From Bog-756 sp963699105 (GTDB lineage: Bacteria; Actinomycetota; Acidimicrobiia; Acidimicrobiales; RAAP-2), in the NCBI GenBank assembly GCA_963699105.1, contig CAVOTI010000005.1:1-64000 (forward strand): a DNA stretch of 64,000 bases, in the 5' to 3' direction. Of the stretch, positions 27,068 through 39,845 are shown one piece after another. Both the position numbers and the translations under genes were made by a program. The notes under the pieces are model-generated. The model saw only the letters and a list, made by a program, of their open reading frames with translations, searched no databases and was not told the DNA's origin. The first letter of the stretch is position 1, and every line of letters begins with the position of its first letter.

Positions 27068-27673
27068 GTGGCCGACCGAGATCAATCCGCCAAGGACGCC
27101 GATCCTGGGGCCGACGACGGCGGGGGCCTGTTCCAGTCGAGGGACGACGGCCAGCTCCACTTCGACCCGTCCACGGCGGCGGCCACGTTCCCGGTCACCG
27201 CACCCGAGAACGCCACCCCGCTGGAAGAGGACGAACCCGAAGGGGTCATCCCTCCCAGCCCCCTGTGGGCCATGAAGGAACGGCGCCACGAGCAGTGGTT
27301 CCACCTGGGCCACCCCGAGCGGATCCGGGCCTGCGTGGGCACCGGCGATGCCGCCGTCTACGCCATCGACGACGGGAGCCACCACTGCATGATCGGGCGC
27401 CGGGTCGGTGCCACCCTGGACGGGTGCGAATACTCCCTGATCGCCAGGGTGGGCAAGGACACCTACGAGTCCCTGGCCTCGGGAGCCATCGACGGGAGGC
27501 GGGCCTTCCTGGCCGCCCACGAGGCGGGACTGAGCGGTACGGTCGATGTGCCCGGGGTGTCCAACATCTTCGACGTCGACTACTACCAGCACCCCGACGA
27601 GATCCCCGAGGAGTACCTGCCGCCGGCCCCGTACATCGAGTTCGCCCGAGACCTCCCGACGGCCGATCGCTGA
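27068..27673 (+). CDS. Conserved hypothetical protein, 201 aa
   Basis: Soluble, acidic N-terminus (about 65 residues, probably disordered), then a compact region containing PSPLWAMKERRHEQWFHLG, SHHCMIGRRVGATLDGCEYS and VDYYQHPDEIPEEYLPP. No signal peptide or membrane segment. GTG 27068 chosen because GAGAGGAG lies just upstream. It follows pxpBC by 86 bases on the same strand but need not share its function. I do not recognise the family. Confidence 0.75.
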   Translation: MADRDQSAKDADPGADDGGGLFQSRDDGQLHFDPSTAAATFPVTAPENATPLEEDEPEGVIPPSPLWAMKERRHEQWFHLGHPERIRACVGTGDAAVYAIDDGSHHCMIGRRVGATLDGCEYSLIARVGKDTYESLASGAIDGRRAFLAAHEAGLSGTVDVPGVSNIFDVDYYQHPDEIPEEYLPPAPYIEFARDLPTADR

Positions 27674-27747
27674 TTCCCAGGATTCCCAGGATTCCCAGGA
27701 TTCCCAGGATCACCGGCCCCGGCATCGCCGGCATCGCCGGCATCGCC
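27672..27747. repeat. Two 9-bp tandem repeats between convergent genes
   Basis: Four exact copies of gattcccag at 27672-27707, the first overlapping the stop of the preceding gene, then three exact copies of ggcatcgcc at 27721-27747. They fill the space between the unknown rightward gene and leftward pyrF. I see no clear terminator hairpin. Confidence 0.93.
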
Positions 27748-27775
27748 GTCAGCGGGCGCCGGCCGCCGGGGTCGA

Positions 27776-28636
27776 TCAGGCCAGGGCCATCCCCATCTCG
27801 TCGCGGGCGACGCGGGCCGCCGCCGACAGGGCGGCCCTGTCCGGCCCGGCTCCGAGGACCGACCGTGACGCGCTGGCCAGCACCGACCCGGTCGGGCATC
27901 CGCCGAACAGGGCGGCCACGTCGGCCGCCCCGGCTCCCTGGGCTCCCACCCCGGGCGCCAGGATGACCCCTCCGAGCTCGGGAAGCCGGAACCCCGAGGG
28001 TCGCAGGGTGGCCCCGACCACCGCCCCCACCGTCCCCGCCGGCACGGCACCACCGGTGTTGAGCTGCGAGATCTCCTCCAGCAGGGCGTCCTCCACCGCC
28101 GGGCCGCGTCCATCATCGGTCAGCGCCTCTTGGACGAGGCGGCCTTCGGGGTTCGAGCTCCTCACCACCACGATGACGCCATTCCCGTGGGCGGCGGCCA
28201 GGTCGACCATGGGTTGGAGGGCACCGAGGCCGAGATAGGGGACCGTCGTCACCGCATCGGCGGCCAGTGGGCTGTCGGGATCGAGCCAGGCCGAGGCGTA
28301 GGCCTTCATGGTGTTCCCCACGTCGGCACGCTTGGCGTCGGCGATGACCAGCAACCCGGCCGACCTGGCTTCGGCGATCACCGCCTCCAGGGCGGCAACC
28401 CCCGGCGATCCGAACCGTTCGAAGAAGGCCACCTGGGGCTTGACCACCGGGACCACCCCCGCCACCGCCTCGACACACTGCAGCCCGAAGCGGCGGAGTC
28501 CTTCGGCGCCGATCGGCAGCCTCCAACTGCTGAGCAGTTCGACCGACGGATCGATGCCGACACACAGCGGCCCCGACGCCGCCACGGCCCGGGCGACCCG
28601 CGCCGCGAACCCCTCCCCGGCCACCGTCTCAGCCAT
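27776..28636 (-). CDS. pyrF: Orotidine 5'-phosphate decarboxylase (type 2)
   Basis: 286 aa. Last step of UMP synthesis. Longer type with CVGIDPSVELLSSW, KPQVAFFERFG, the catalytic VIADAKRADVGNTMKAYA and VVRSSNPEG; close to the mycobacterial form. Start ATG 28636 (MAETVAGEGF) overlaps the pyrD end by 8 bases, so the pair is translationally coupled. It is the last gene of the pyr operon. Confidence 0.95.
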   Translation of the reverse strand: MAETVAGEGFAARVARAVAASGPLCVGIDPSVELLSSWRLPIGAEGLRRFGLQCVEAVAGVVPVVKPQVAFFERFGSPGVAALEAVIAEARSAGLLVIADAKRADVGNTMKAYASAWLDPDSPLAADAVTTVPYLGLGALQPMVDLAAAHGNGVIVVVRSSNPEGRLVQEALTDDGRGPAVEDALLEEISQLNTGGAVPAGTVGAVVGATLRPSGFRLPELGGVILAPGVGAQGAGAADVAALFGGCPTGSVLASASRSVLGAGPDRAALSAAARVARDEMGMALA

Positions 28637-29618
28637 GGGCCGCCCCGCCCAGGTCGCGCACCCGGCGCACGCCGTGGCGCGAGCACCACGACTCCATCTG
28701 GTCGAGGATCCTGATGGGCGCCCGCGGATCACGGAAGGTGGCCGTACCCACCTGCACGGCATCGGCGCCGGCCAGCACCAGTTCGATGGCGTCGGCGCCG
28801 GACATCACGCCACCCACCCCGATGATGCCAGCTTGGGGATGAGCGGCCCGGACGTCGAACACGGCCCGCACGGCCACCGGGTGGACGGCCGGTCCCGACA
28901 GACCACCACCCAGCGGACCGGATCCCAGAACGGGCCGACGGCTGTCCACGTCGATGGCCATGGCCAGCACGGTGTTGATCAGGGTCACCGCCTCGGCACC
29001 GGCCGACAGGGCGGCGCCGGCCACCTCGGCCAGATCGGCCACCGTGGGGCTCGAATTTTGCCCACCGTGGCAGCTCCGGACAGGCTTCTCCCACGGCGGC
29101 GACCACCTCGGCGGTGGCGGTGGGCGAGTGGGCGAACATCCGTCGACGGTCCTCGAGATTGGGGCAGCTGACATTGACCTCGACCGCCGTCAGCCCCTCC
29201 ACCCCGGACAGGGCGGCGGCGGCCTTGGCGAAGTCCTCGACCCGCTGACCCCAGATGCTGACCACCACGCGGGCTCCGGTGGCCACCAGACCCGGTAGGT
29301 CGTCGCTGATCCACGCCTCGATGCCGGGTCCCTGGAGACCCACGCTGTTGAGCATGCCGGCCGCCGTCTGGTGGACGCGGGGCGCCGGGTTGCCGGGCCA
29401 GGGACCGACCGACAGCGATTTGACCACCACCGCTCCCAGTCTCCCCATCGGGAAGTACGCCTGGAGCTCGTCGCCGTGACCGGCGGTGCCCGAGGCGGTC
29501 ATCACCGGGTTGGCCAACTCCAGTGAGCCCACCCGCACCGAAAGGTCGACATCGCCGGCGGTGACCGCCCGCCAGGCTCCACGGAGCCGGTCCACACCTG
29601 GTGTCCCCGGCCGGCCGC

Positions 29619-29622
<4 letters not shown>
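28629..29622 (-). CDS. pyrD: Dihydroorotate dehydrogenase, class 1 (one frameshift)
   Basis: Flavoprotein oxidising dihydroorotate. N-terminal LANPVMTASGTAGHGDEL, LNSVGLQGPGIEAWI, VEVNVSCPNLEDRR (catalytic Cys in the active-site loop region, as in class 1B) and, in another frame, VGGVMSGADAIELVLAGADA. The join is near 29060: one extra base separates RWAK from SPTVADLAEVAG. No separate PyrK subunit gene is present. Start GTG 29622 overlaps the carB stop (GTGA). Confidence 0.92.
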
Positions 29623-32932
<3,310 letters not shown>

Positions 32933-32933
<1 letters not shown>

Positions 32934-34075
32934 CAGCCACCACCCCGGGTGGCCCCGGTGCGCCGCCGGGCCCCGGTGGCGTCCATCAGGGCCCGGAACT
33001 CGTCGAACAGGTACCGGGCGTCGTGGGGCCCCGGACCCGCTTCGGGGTGGTACTGGACACTGAACACCGGCGCCTGGCGGCTGGCCACCCCCTCGATCAC
33101 GCCGTCGTTGAGGTTGACGTGGGTGATCTCCGCCGGGTCGAGCGACCCCTCGGCCACCGCGTAGTTGTGGTTCTGCGAGGTGATCTCGACCTGTCCGGTG
33201 GACACCCGCCGGACGGGGTGGTTTCCCCCGTGGTGGCCGAAGGGGAGTTTGTAGGTCTTCGAGCCGAGGGCGGTGGCCAGGAGCTGGTGGCCGAGACAGA
33301 TCCCGAACACCGGCACGGAACCGTCGTCGGCCAGCGCCTTGATCTGGGTGACGATGGCGGGGAGGGCGGCCGGGTCACCCGGCCCGTTGGACAAGAAGAT
33401 CCCATCCGGCTCCAGTCCCAGGACCTCCTCGGCCGCCGTCGACGCCGGAACCACGGTCACGGTGGCCAGCTCACCGAGCTGGCGCAGCATGGCCTCTTTG
33501 ATGCCGAAGTCGTAGGCCACCACCCGGTAGGGGCCGGTCCCCCGCAGGTAGGAAGCGGCCGTGGTCACCGTGGACACCAGATCCCGCCCGTCGGTCGAGG
33601 CGGCCGAGGCGGCCGCCGCCACCAGCTCGGATTCGGGAGCGGTGCCGAAGGCGCACGGCATGGCGCCCTGTTGCCGCAGATGCCGGGTGAGCCTCCGGGT
33701 GTCGATCCCCGAGATACCCGGGACGGAGAACCGCACCAGGAACTCCTCGAGGGTCTCCTTCGACCGCCAGCTGCTCGGCCGGTCGGTGAGCTCCCGCACG
33801 ATCACGCCCCGGCAGTGTGGCCGGCTGGCCTCGTCGTCGGTGGGATTCACCCCGTAGTTGCCGATGTGCGGGTAGGTGAAGGCGATGATCTGTCCGGCAT
33901 AGGACGGGTCGGTGATCACCTCCTGATAGCCGGACAGGACGGTGTTGAACACCGCCTCCCCGGTGGTGATCCCGCCCTCGGGCTCGGCTCCGATGGACTC
34001 GCCCTCGAACCGGGTGCCGTCGGCCAGGACCAGCAGGGCCTCGGCCCGGGGATCGATGCCGTTGCGGCCGGTCAC
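32933..34075 (-). CDS. carA: Carbamoyl-phosphate synthase small subunit
   Basis: 380 aa. Supplies ammonia from glutamine. N-terminal domain (LVLADGTRFEGESIGA, GYQEVITDPSYAGQI) and class I glutamine amidotransferase with SNGPGDPAALP, the catalytic Cys in FGICLGHQLLATALG, and the His/Glu pair in SVQYHPEAGPGP. Start GTG 34075 overlaps the pyrC stop (GTGA); upstream open frame is not conserved. Confidence 0.96.
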
Positions 34076-35391
34076 CGTCGGGCCTCCCCGTCGACGACCA
34101 CCGGCTCGCCCCGGAAGACGGTGTAGCGGACCTGTCCGGTGAGCTTGCGGCCGACGTAGGGCGAGTTCCGGCTCAGGCTGGCCAGGGCCGACCGCTCGAC
34201 GGTCCAGGTCGACGTGGGGTCGATGACGCACAGGTTGGCCGCCGAGTCCGGGACCACGGGACCGCCCTGACCGCCGCCGTTGGCCGGGTCGAGGCGGCAG
34301 ATGGCGGCCGGCTGCCAGCTGAGCAGGGCCAGCACCCGGCCGATGGGCAGCCCGAGCTCGGAGACGGCCAGGGACAGGGCCGTCTGGAGGCCCAGCATCC
34401 CCGGGGGGGCCTGGTCGAAGGGGAGGTCCTTCAGTTCGGAGGCGTGGGGGGCGTGATCGGTGGCGATGGCGTCGATCGTCCCGTCGGCCAGACCGGCCTT
34501 GACCGCCTCCACGTCGGCCTGGGGCCGGAGGGGCGGGTTGACCTTGAACACCGGGTCGTATCCGGCGGCACACCCGTCGGTGAGCGAGAAGTGGTGGGGA
34601 GCCGCCTCGGCCGTCACCGCCGTCCCGTCGTCCTTGGCCCGGCGGACCAGCTCTACGGAGACGGCGGTGGACAGGTGCAGGAAGTGGATCCGGCCACCGG
34701 TGGCCCGGGCCAGGGCGATGTCCCGGGCCACCATGACCTCCTCGGCCACCGCCGGCAGCCCCGGCAGGCCCAGCCGGCTCGACCAGGCTCCCTCGTGCAT
34801 GGCGCCGTTGGCCGCCAACGACCTGTCCTCGCAGTGCTGGGCCAAGGTCACATCCAGACCCTGGGCGTACTCGAACGCCCGGCGCATCAGGCCGGCGGAC
34901 TGCACCCCGGCCCCGTCGTCGGTGAACAACCGGACCCCGAGCCCGGCCAGCTCGGCCATGGGCGCCAACCGCTCGCCGGCCCGATCCACGGTGATGGCAC
35001 CGGCCACCGCCACTTCCGCACAGGCGGTGGCTCCCAACTCCAGCACGTTACGGACGGCCTCGGCCGAATCGAGGGCGGGCTCGGTGTTGGGCATGGCCAC
35101 CACCGCGGTGAACCCGCCCAGGGCCGCCGCCCTGGTGCCGGTCTCGATGGTCTCTGACTCCTCACGGCCCGGCTGACGCAGATGGGTGTGCAGGTCGACC
35201 AGGCCCGGAGCCACCACGCAGCCGCCGGCATCCAACACGGTGGCACCGGCCGGCCGGGGCAGACCGTCTTCGACCGCCACCACCCGCTCGGCCTCGATCA
35301 GTACGTCGGCCCGCCGCTCGCCGTGCTGGTCGACGACCGTGCCTCCCCTGATGACCACGGTGGGGCCCGATCCGTTCCTGCCCTCAGCCAC
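34072..35391 (-). CDS. pyrC: Dihydroorotase
   Basis: 439 aa, class I amidohydrolase. Metal site VDLHTHLRQPGREESETI near residue 65, MPNTEPALD, the QHCEDRSL and HLSTAVSVELV His residues, and the catalytic IATDHAPHASELK. The start GTG 35391 overlaps the pyrB stop by 8 bases. Active-site residues are all present, so this is a working DHOase rather than the inactive partner form. Confidence 0.95.
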   Translation of the reverse strand: MAEGRNGSGPTVVIRGGTVVDQHGERRADVLIEAERVVAVEDGLPRPAGATVLDAGGCVVAPGLVDLHTHLRQPGREESETIETGTRAAALGGFTAVVAMPNTEPALDSAEAVRNVLELGATACAEVAVAGAITVDRAGERLAPMAELAGLGVRLFTDDGAGVQSAGLMRRAFEYAQGLDVTLAQHCEDRSLAANGAMHEGAWSSRLGLPGLPAVAEEVMVARDIALARATGGRIHFLHLSTAVSVELVRRAKDDGTAVTAEAAPHHFSLTDGCAAGYDPVFKVNPPLRPQADVEAVKAGLADGTIDAIATDHAPHASELKDLPFDQAPPGMLGLQTALSLAVSELGLPIGRVLALLSWQPAAICRLDPANGGGQGGPVVPDSAANLCVIDPTSTWTVERSALASLSRNSPYVGRKLTGQVRYTVFRGEPVVVDGEARR

Positions 35392-36436
35392 CGGTGGCAC
35401 CCCCCGGAGATCGTTGTGAGCCCGGCGAGCCTGGCCCTCCCGACGAGCCGCCCGGACCGCTCGACGAGCCCGGCCCCACCGGCCCCAACTGCGAGCCCTG
35501 CCCCAGCAGCAAGAACAGCACCGCCATGCGGATGGCCACACCGTTGCTGACCTGCTCGGTGATCAGGGCGGCCGGCAGTTCGGCCACGTCCGAGGCGATC
35601 TCCACTCCCCGGACGATCGGTCCGGGATGGAGGATGACGGCGTCGGGCTGGAGCATGGCCGCCCGGCGGGCGGTGAGGCCGAAGCCGGCCGTGTACTCGC
35701 GAAGCGAGGGGACGAACTGCCCGCTGCCCCGTTCGGCCTGCACCCGCAGCAGGGACACGACGTCGGCCTTGGGCAGGACGTCGTCCAGCTCGTGCCCCAC
35801 GGCGGCGACCGGCCACCCCTCCAGTGACGGGGGCAGCAGGGTGGCCGGCGCCACCAGGGTGACCTCGGCACCCAGAGCGGCATAGGCGGTCACCTGCGAC
35901 CTGGCCACCCGGCTGTGCCGGATGTCGCCCACGATGAGCACCTGCAGACCCTGGAACCGGGACAGGCCGGCATCTCCGCCGCCCAGCGCCTGTCGGACGG
36001 TGTAGAGATCGAGCAGCGCCTGGGTCGGGTGCTGGTGCCATCCGTCCCCGGCGTTGACCACCGAACAGTGGTCCACCCATCCCGCCACTCGGGCCGGCAC
36101 CCCCGAGGACCCGTGGCGGATGATCACCGCGTCGATCCCGATGGCCTCGATGGTCTCGACCGTGTCGCGCAGGGACTCGCCCTTGTTGAGCGACGACGAC
36201 CCGGCGGCAAAGGACAGCACGTCGGCCGACATGCGTTTGGCCGCCGTCTCGAACGACATCCGGGTCCTGGTGGAGTCCTCGAAGAAGAGGGTGGCCACCG
36301 TGCGACCCCGCAAGGCCGGGACCTTCGGGTTGGCCCTCCGTCCGACCTCGACGAAGGAGTCGGCCACCATCAGCACCTCGGCGATGTCGTCCGTCTCCAG
36401 GTCGTCGATGCTGAGCAGGTGGGCGGGGAAGCTCAT
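35384..36436 (-). CDS. pyrB: Aspartate carbamoyltransferase catalytic chain
   Basis: 350 aa. Carbamoyl-phosphate site FFEDSTRTRMSFETAAKRM, then NAGDGWHQHPTQALLDLYT, VGDIRHSRVARSQ and ILHPGPIVRGVEI. The last ~35 residues are a Gly/Ser/Pro low-complexity tail (GPGSSSGPGGSSGG) not found in typical ATCases of about 310 aa. No regulatory chain gene is nearby. ATG 36436 overlaps the pyrR stop (ATGA). Confidence 0.96.
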   Translation of the reverse strand: MSFPAHLLSIDDLETDDIAEVLMVADSFVEVGRRANPKVPALRGRTVATLFFEDSTRTRMSFETAAKRMSADVLSFAAGSSSLNKGESLRDTVETIEAIGIDAVIIRHGSSGVPARVAGWVDHCSVVNAGDGWHQHPTQALLDLYTVRQALGGGDAGLSRFQGLQVLIVGDIRHSRVARSQVTAYAALGAEVTLVAPATLLPPSLEGWPVAAVGHELDDVLPKADVVSLLRVQAERGSGQFVPSLREYTAGFGLTARRAAMLQPDAVILHPGPIVRGVEIASDVAELPAALITEQVSNGVAIRMAVLFLLLGQGSQLGPVGPGSSSGPGGSSGGPGSPGSQRSPGGATGG

Positions 36437-37002
36437 CGGCTGACCAGCTGTCCCAGCGACACCCCGTGCTCGGAGACATCCACCATCTCCTCGCGGTTGG
36501 TCGGCAGGTTCTTGCCCACGTAGTCCGGCCGGATGGGCAGCTCACGATGGCCCCGGTCGACCATCACCGCCAGCTCGACCGACTGGGCCCGGCCGTACTC
36601 TCCCAGGGCGTTGAGGGCGGCTCTGATCGTCCGGCCGGTGAAGAGCACGTCGTCCACCAGTACCACCGAGGCCCCGGTCAGGTCGAAGCTGATGTCGGTG
36701 GCCGCCTCGGGGAGCACCGGTCGAAGGCCGATGTCGTCGCGGTAGAAGGCCACATCGAGGGTGCCCACCCGGATGTCGGCTCCCTCGACCTCGCTCAGGG
36801 TCTGGGCCAGCCGGCCGGCGATGGCCACCCCGCCGGTCTGGAGCCCGATCAGGACCACGTCCTCCAGCCCCCGATTGCGCTCGGCGATCTCGTGGGCCAT
36901 GCGGGTGATGGCCCTCCGCACGTCGTCCGCCGACATGACCTGGGCCCTGGGAACGAATACAGCCCCCCGCGGACGGGTATGACTGCGTTCTCGTTCGGCC
37001 AC
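36433..37002 (-). CDS. pyrR: Pyrimidine operon regulator / uracil phosphoribosyltransferase PyrR
   Basis: 189 aa PRTase-fold RNA-binding regulator. Contains SADDVRRAITRMAHEIAERN, LIGLQTGGVAIAGRLA, the PRPP loop SVVLVDDVLFTGRTIRAALN and GHRELPIRPDYVGKNLPTNR. I chose GTG 37002 because AGGAGG is 5 bases upstream; a GTG at 37029 is in frame but lacks such a site and would place the RNA-binding loop inside the coding sequence. First gene of the pyr operon. Confidence 0.94.
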   Translation of the reverse strand: MAERERSHTRPRGAVFVPRAQVMSADDVRRAITRMAHEIAERNRGLEDVVLIGLQTGGVAIAGRLAQTLSEVEGADIRVGTLDVAFYRDDIGLRPVLPEAATDISFDLTGASVVLVDDVLFTGRTIRAALNALGEYGRAQSVELAVMVDRGHRELPIRPDYVGKNLPTNREEMVDVSEHGVSLGQLVSR

Positions 37003-37017
37003 ACTTCCTCCTGTCCG

Positions 37018-37061
37018 TACGGGCCTCACAGGACCCGCTTCACGGTCAGAGTCCGACTATA
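37018..37061 (-). promoter_or_regulatory. pyr operon promoter and PyrR-binding leader element
   Basis: Minus strand: a TATAGT -10 box at 37056-37061, then a short leader with GGUCCUGUGAGGCC at 37022-37035, which matches 12 of 14 positions of the PyrR-binding loop consensus ARUCCNGNGAGGYU and is flanked by complementary CGGG/CCCG. The loop ends about 10 bases before the AGGAGG of pyrR. UMP-dependent PyrR binding would then block ribosome entry, as described for mycobacterial pyr leaders. No attenuator terminator is visible. Confidence 0.65.
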
Positions 37062-37137
37062 CCCTGTCGCCCACCCGACCGGACGCCGTCGCCGGCCGCC
37101 CGGCGTCGGGTCGGCCGAGCCCCGCCGACCCGGGGGC

Positions 37138-37533
37138 TCACTGGCGCAACCGGGTGGCCAGCGTGGCCAGGATGCCGTTGACGAATCGTCCCGACTCGTC
37201 GGTCGAGTAGGCCGACGCCAGTTCGACGGCCTCGTTGAGGATCACCGCGGTGGGCACGTCGGGGCAGTCGAGCAACTCGGCCACGGCCAGACGGAGCACG
37301 TTGCGATCGACCACGGCCATCCGATCGAGATCCCATCCGATGGCGGCTCCGTCGACCAGACCGTCGATCTCCGGGGACCGGGACTCCACCGTCCGCACCA
37401 GCGAGCACGTGTAGTCGTCGGGGGTCACGGCCAGCCCCTCCAGGACGTCGACAGGTGGACTCCCCTTCAGGTCCGCCTCGTAGAGAAGAGTCAGGGCCCG
37501 TTCTCGAGCTTGATGGCGGGGGGCGGGGTCCAT
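37138..37533 (-). CDS. nusB: Transcription antitermination factor NusB
   Basis: 131 aa all-helical protein. HQARERALTLLYEADLKG at the start, then DVPTAVILNEAVELASAYST and RFVNGILATLATRLRQ at the end match NusB, which binds boxA RNA with S10 in rRNA antitermination. ATG 37533 chosen over the open upstream frame. It follows efp, the usual order, and ends 136 bases before pyrR. Confidence 0.95.
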   Translation of the reverse strand: MDPAPRHQARERALTLLYEADLKGSPPVDVLEGLAVTPDDYTCSLVRTVESRSPEIDGLVDGAAIGWDLDRMAVVDRNVLRLAVAELLDCPDVPTAVILNEAVELASAYSTDESGRFVNGILATLATRLRQ

Positions 37534-37594
37534 GGTCTCTGGCGGGTGTCGGGCGTTGCTCCGGCCGGAGACACTCCGGTCGGGCACCCGTGGC

Positions 37595-38156
37595 TCAGGC
37601 GCGGGTGAGGTACTCGCCGGAGCGGGTGTCCACCTTGATCCTCTCGCCCGGGTTGACGAACAGCGGGACCTGGAGCACGAGACCGGTCTCCAGCGTCGCC
37701 GGCTTGCGGGCGCCGGACACCGCGGTCCCCCTGCAGGCCGGGCTCGGTCTCGGTGACGGTCAGCTCCACCGCCGCCGGCAGGTCGACGCCCACGATCTCC
37801 GATCCGAAGAACTGCAGCACGGCGTCGTCGCCCTCCTTCAGGTAGTCGGCGGCTTCACCGAGCAGGCCCTTGTCCACCTGGAGCTGCTCGAACGAGGCGG
37901 TGTCCATGAACACGTAGTCGGAGCCGTCCCGGTACAGGAACTGCATCTCGCGCTTGTCGATGATCGCCTGCTCGAGCTTCTCGTCGGCCCGGTAGGTGCG
38001 TTCGATGACGGCCCCGGTGCGCTGGTTCTTCAGCTTGGTCCGTACGAAGGCACCGCCCTTGCCCGGCTTGACGTGCTGGAACTCGACCACCGCGAACAGG
38101 CCCTCGGGGAGGTCGAGGGTCATGCCGTTGCGGAGATCATTGGTGGAGACGGCCAT
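37595..38156 (-). CDS. efp: Translation elongation factor P (one frameshift)
   Basis: About 186 aa; rescues ribosomes stalled at polyproline. N-domain STNDLRNGMTLDLPEG and VVEFQHVKPGKGGAFVRTKL, whose PGKGGA loop carries the modifiable Lys; domain II MDTASFEQLQVDKG; and domain III in a second frame, GARKPATLETGLVLQVPLFV to GEYLTRA. The break is at about 37727-37731 in a five-G run. Many Pro-rich proteins in this window would depend on EF-P. ATG overlaps the pepP stop (TGATG). Confidence 0.94.
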
Positions 38157-39374
38157 CAGACGAGCAACTTCTTTCGGGAAGAGGGTGAGCGGACGGCTTC
38201 CGCCCTCGGTCACCACCAAGGTGTCCTCGATGCGCACCCCTCCGGTTCCGGGGAGGTACACCCCGGGTTCCACGGTGACCACGGTGCCGGGTTGGAGGAT
38301 AGCAGTAGACCCCGGGCCCACCGACGGGCCCTCGTGGATGTCGAGGCCGACGCCGTGGCCGGTTCCGTGCTCGAAGCGGTCGGCCCAGCCCGGCGGTGGC
38401 GATCACCTCCCGGCAGGCCCTGTCGACATCGCCGGCGGCCAGGCCGGGGGCTACCACGCCCACACCCGACACGCTGGGAGTCGGCCACCACCTCGAACAC
38501 CCGGGCCAGCGTCGCCGGTCGGGTGGGCCGCCGATGCAGAACGTCCTGGTCATGTCGGAGCGGTACCCGTCGAACACCGCGCCGAAATCGACCACCACCG
38601 GGTCGCCGGGGCGGATGAGCCGCGTCGCCGGGCCGGGCGTGGGGCTTGGCCGAGTTCTCCCCGGACGCCACGATGGTCTCGAACGCCGGCTCCTCGGCGC
38701 CCCGTTGGCGCATGGCGTTGTCGAGGGCGCCGCGAAACTCGCCTCGGTCAGCGCGGCGGTCCCGACCCGAACCCACCGCCGCCAGCAGCGGGCAGCACCG
38801 AGCCGAGGGCGTCGTCGGCGATGGCTGCCGCCCGTTCCATGCGCGCCACCTCGCCGGTGTCCTTCACGACCGCGAAGCCGCTCCACCACGCCTCGGGTCG
38901 GGACCACCTCGGTCCCATCGAACAGCTCGTCCCAGGAACGTTGGGTCGGACCAGGTGACGTTGTCGGCTTCCAGTCCCACCCGCCCGCCGGCTCCGACCA
39001 CGGCCGCCAGCGCCTGGCGCTGGGCCTGCACACCACCGATGCGACACCTCGACGTCGGAACCGACTCCCGCCTCGGCCAACTGCTCGATGGACTGGGTGC
39101 GGTAGCGGCCGTCGGTGGTGAGTACGGCCCGGTCCCGCGTCACCAGGAGCAGGCCGGCCGAACCGGTGAACCCGCTGAGCCAGCGGATGTTGGCCGGGGT
39201 GGTCACCAACAGCGATCGACCGTCCCGTCGTCGGGTCCGGCCGAGTCGAAGAGCCGGCGCAGTCGGCCGAGCCGGCCGGCCAGGTCGAGGGGGCAGGGGG
39301 TCACCGAGCCGACCGGGGACGGCGGCGGGACCGGATGGGGAATCGACTCCGGCTCCGGTGCGGAGCGGCGCCAT
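38156..39374 (-). CDS. pepP: Xaa-Pro aminopeptidase-like M24 metallopeptidase (many frameshifts)
   Basis: Pieces in three frames together read as one M24B peptidase: N-terminal LAGRLGRLRRLFDSAGPDDG, TPANIRWLSGFTGSAGLLLV, RSWDELFDGTEVVP, VKDTGEVARMERAAAIADDA, FETIVASGENSAKPHARPGD, and the end TVVTVEPGVYLPGTGGVRIE with EDTLVVTEGG. I count at least six single-base shifts. The TGA at 38156-38158 gives a TGATG overlap with efp. The start is uncertain: ATG 39374, or GTG 39304. Conserved neighbour of efp and the aro genes. Confidence 0.85.
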
Positions 39375-39386
39375 CGGACACGCTGG

Positions 39387-39845
39387 TCACCGTTCCCCGT
39401 CTGCTGCGAGCAGCCGGTCGACGGCGTGCACGGCCAGCCGGTAGCCGAGCCCACCGAACCCGGCGATGCAGCCGTCGGCCACCGGAGCGATCACCGAGGT
39501 GTGGCGGAAGGGCTCCCGGGCCGCCGGGTTGGACAGGTGCAGCTCGACCACGACTCCGTCGAAGGCGGCCAGGGCGTCGTGAAGTGACCACGAGGTGTGG
39601 GACAGGGCTCCGGCGTTGATGATGATGGCACTGGCCCGTCCACGGGCGGCGTGGACCGCCTCGACCAGGCCGCCCTCGTGGTTGGTCTGGAGGTGCTCGA
39701 GCGCGTAGCCGGCCCCGACGGCCGCCTCGGTGGCGGTGGCCACATGGTCCTCCAGCGTGGCGGTGCCGTAGACGTCCGGTTCCCGGTCGCCGAGCAGGTC
39801 GAGATTGGGTCCCGACAGCAGCACGATGACACCCTGCCCGCTCAC
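39387..39845 (-). CDS. aroQ: 3-dehydroquinate dehydratase, type II
   Basis: 152 aa, intact. Shikimate pathway step 3. GPNLDLLGDREPDVYGTATL (Tyr of the active-site lid), LQTNHEGGLVEAVHAAR, IIINAGALSHTSWSLHDAL and VVELHLSNPAAREPFRHTS carry the catalytic residues. GTG 39845 overlaps the aroB stop (GTGA). Confidence 0.96.
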   Translation of the reverse strand: MSGQGVIVLLSGPNLDLLGDREPDVYGTATLEDHVATATEAAVGAGYALEHLQTNHEGGLVEAVHAARGRASAIIINAGALSHTSWSLHDALAAFDGVVVELHLSNPAAREPFRHTSVIAPVADGCIAGFGGLGYRLAVHAVDRLLAADGER

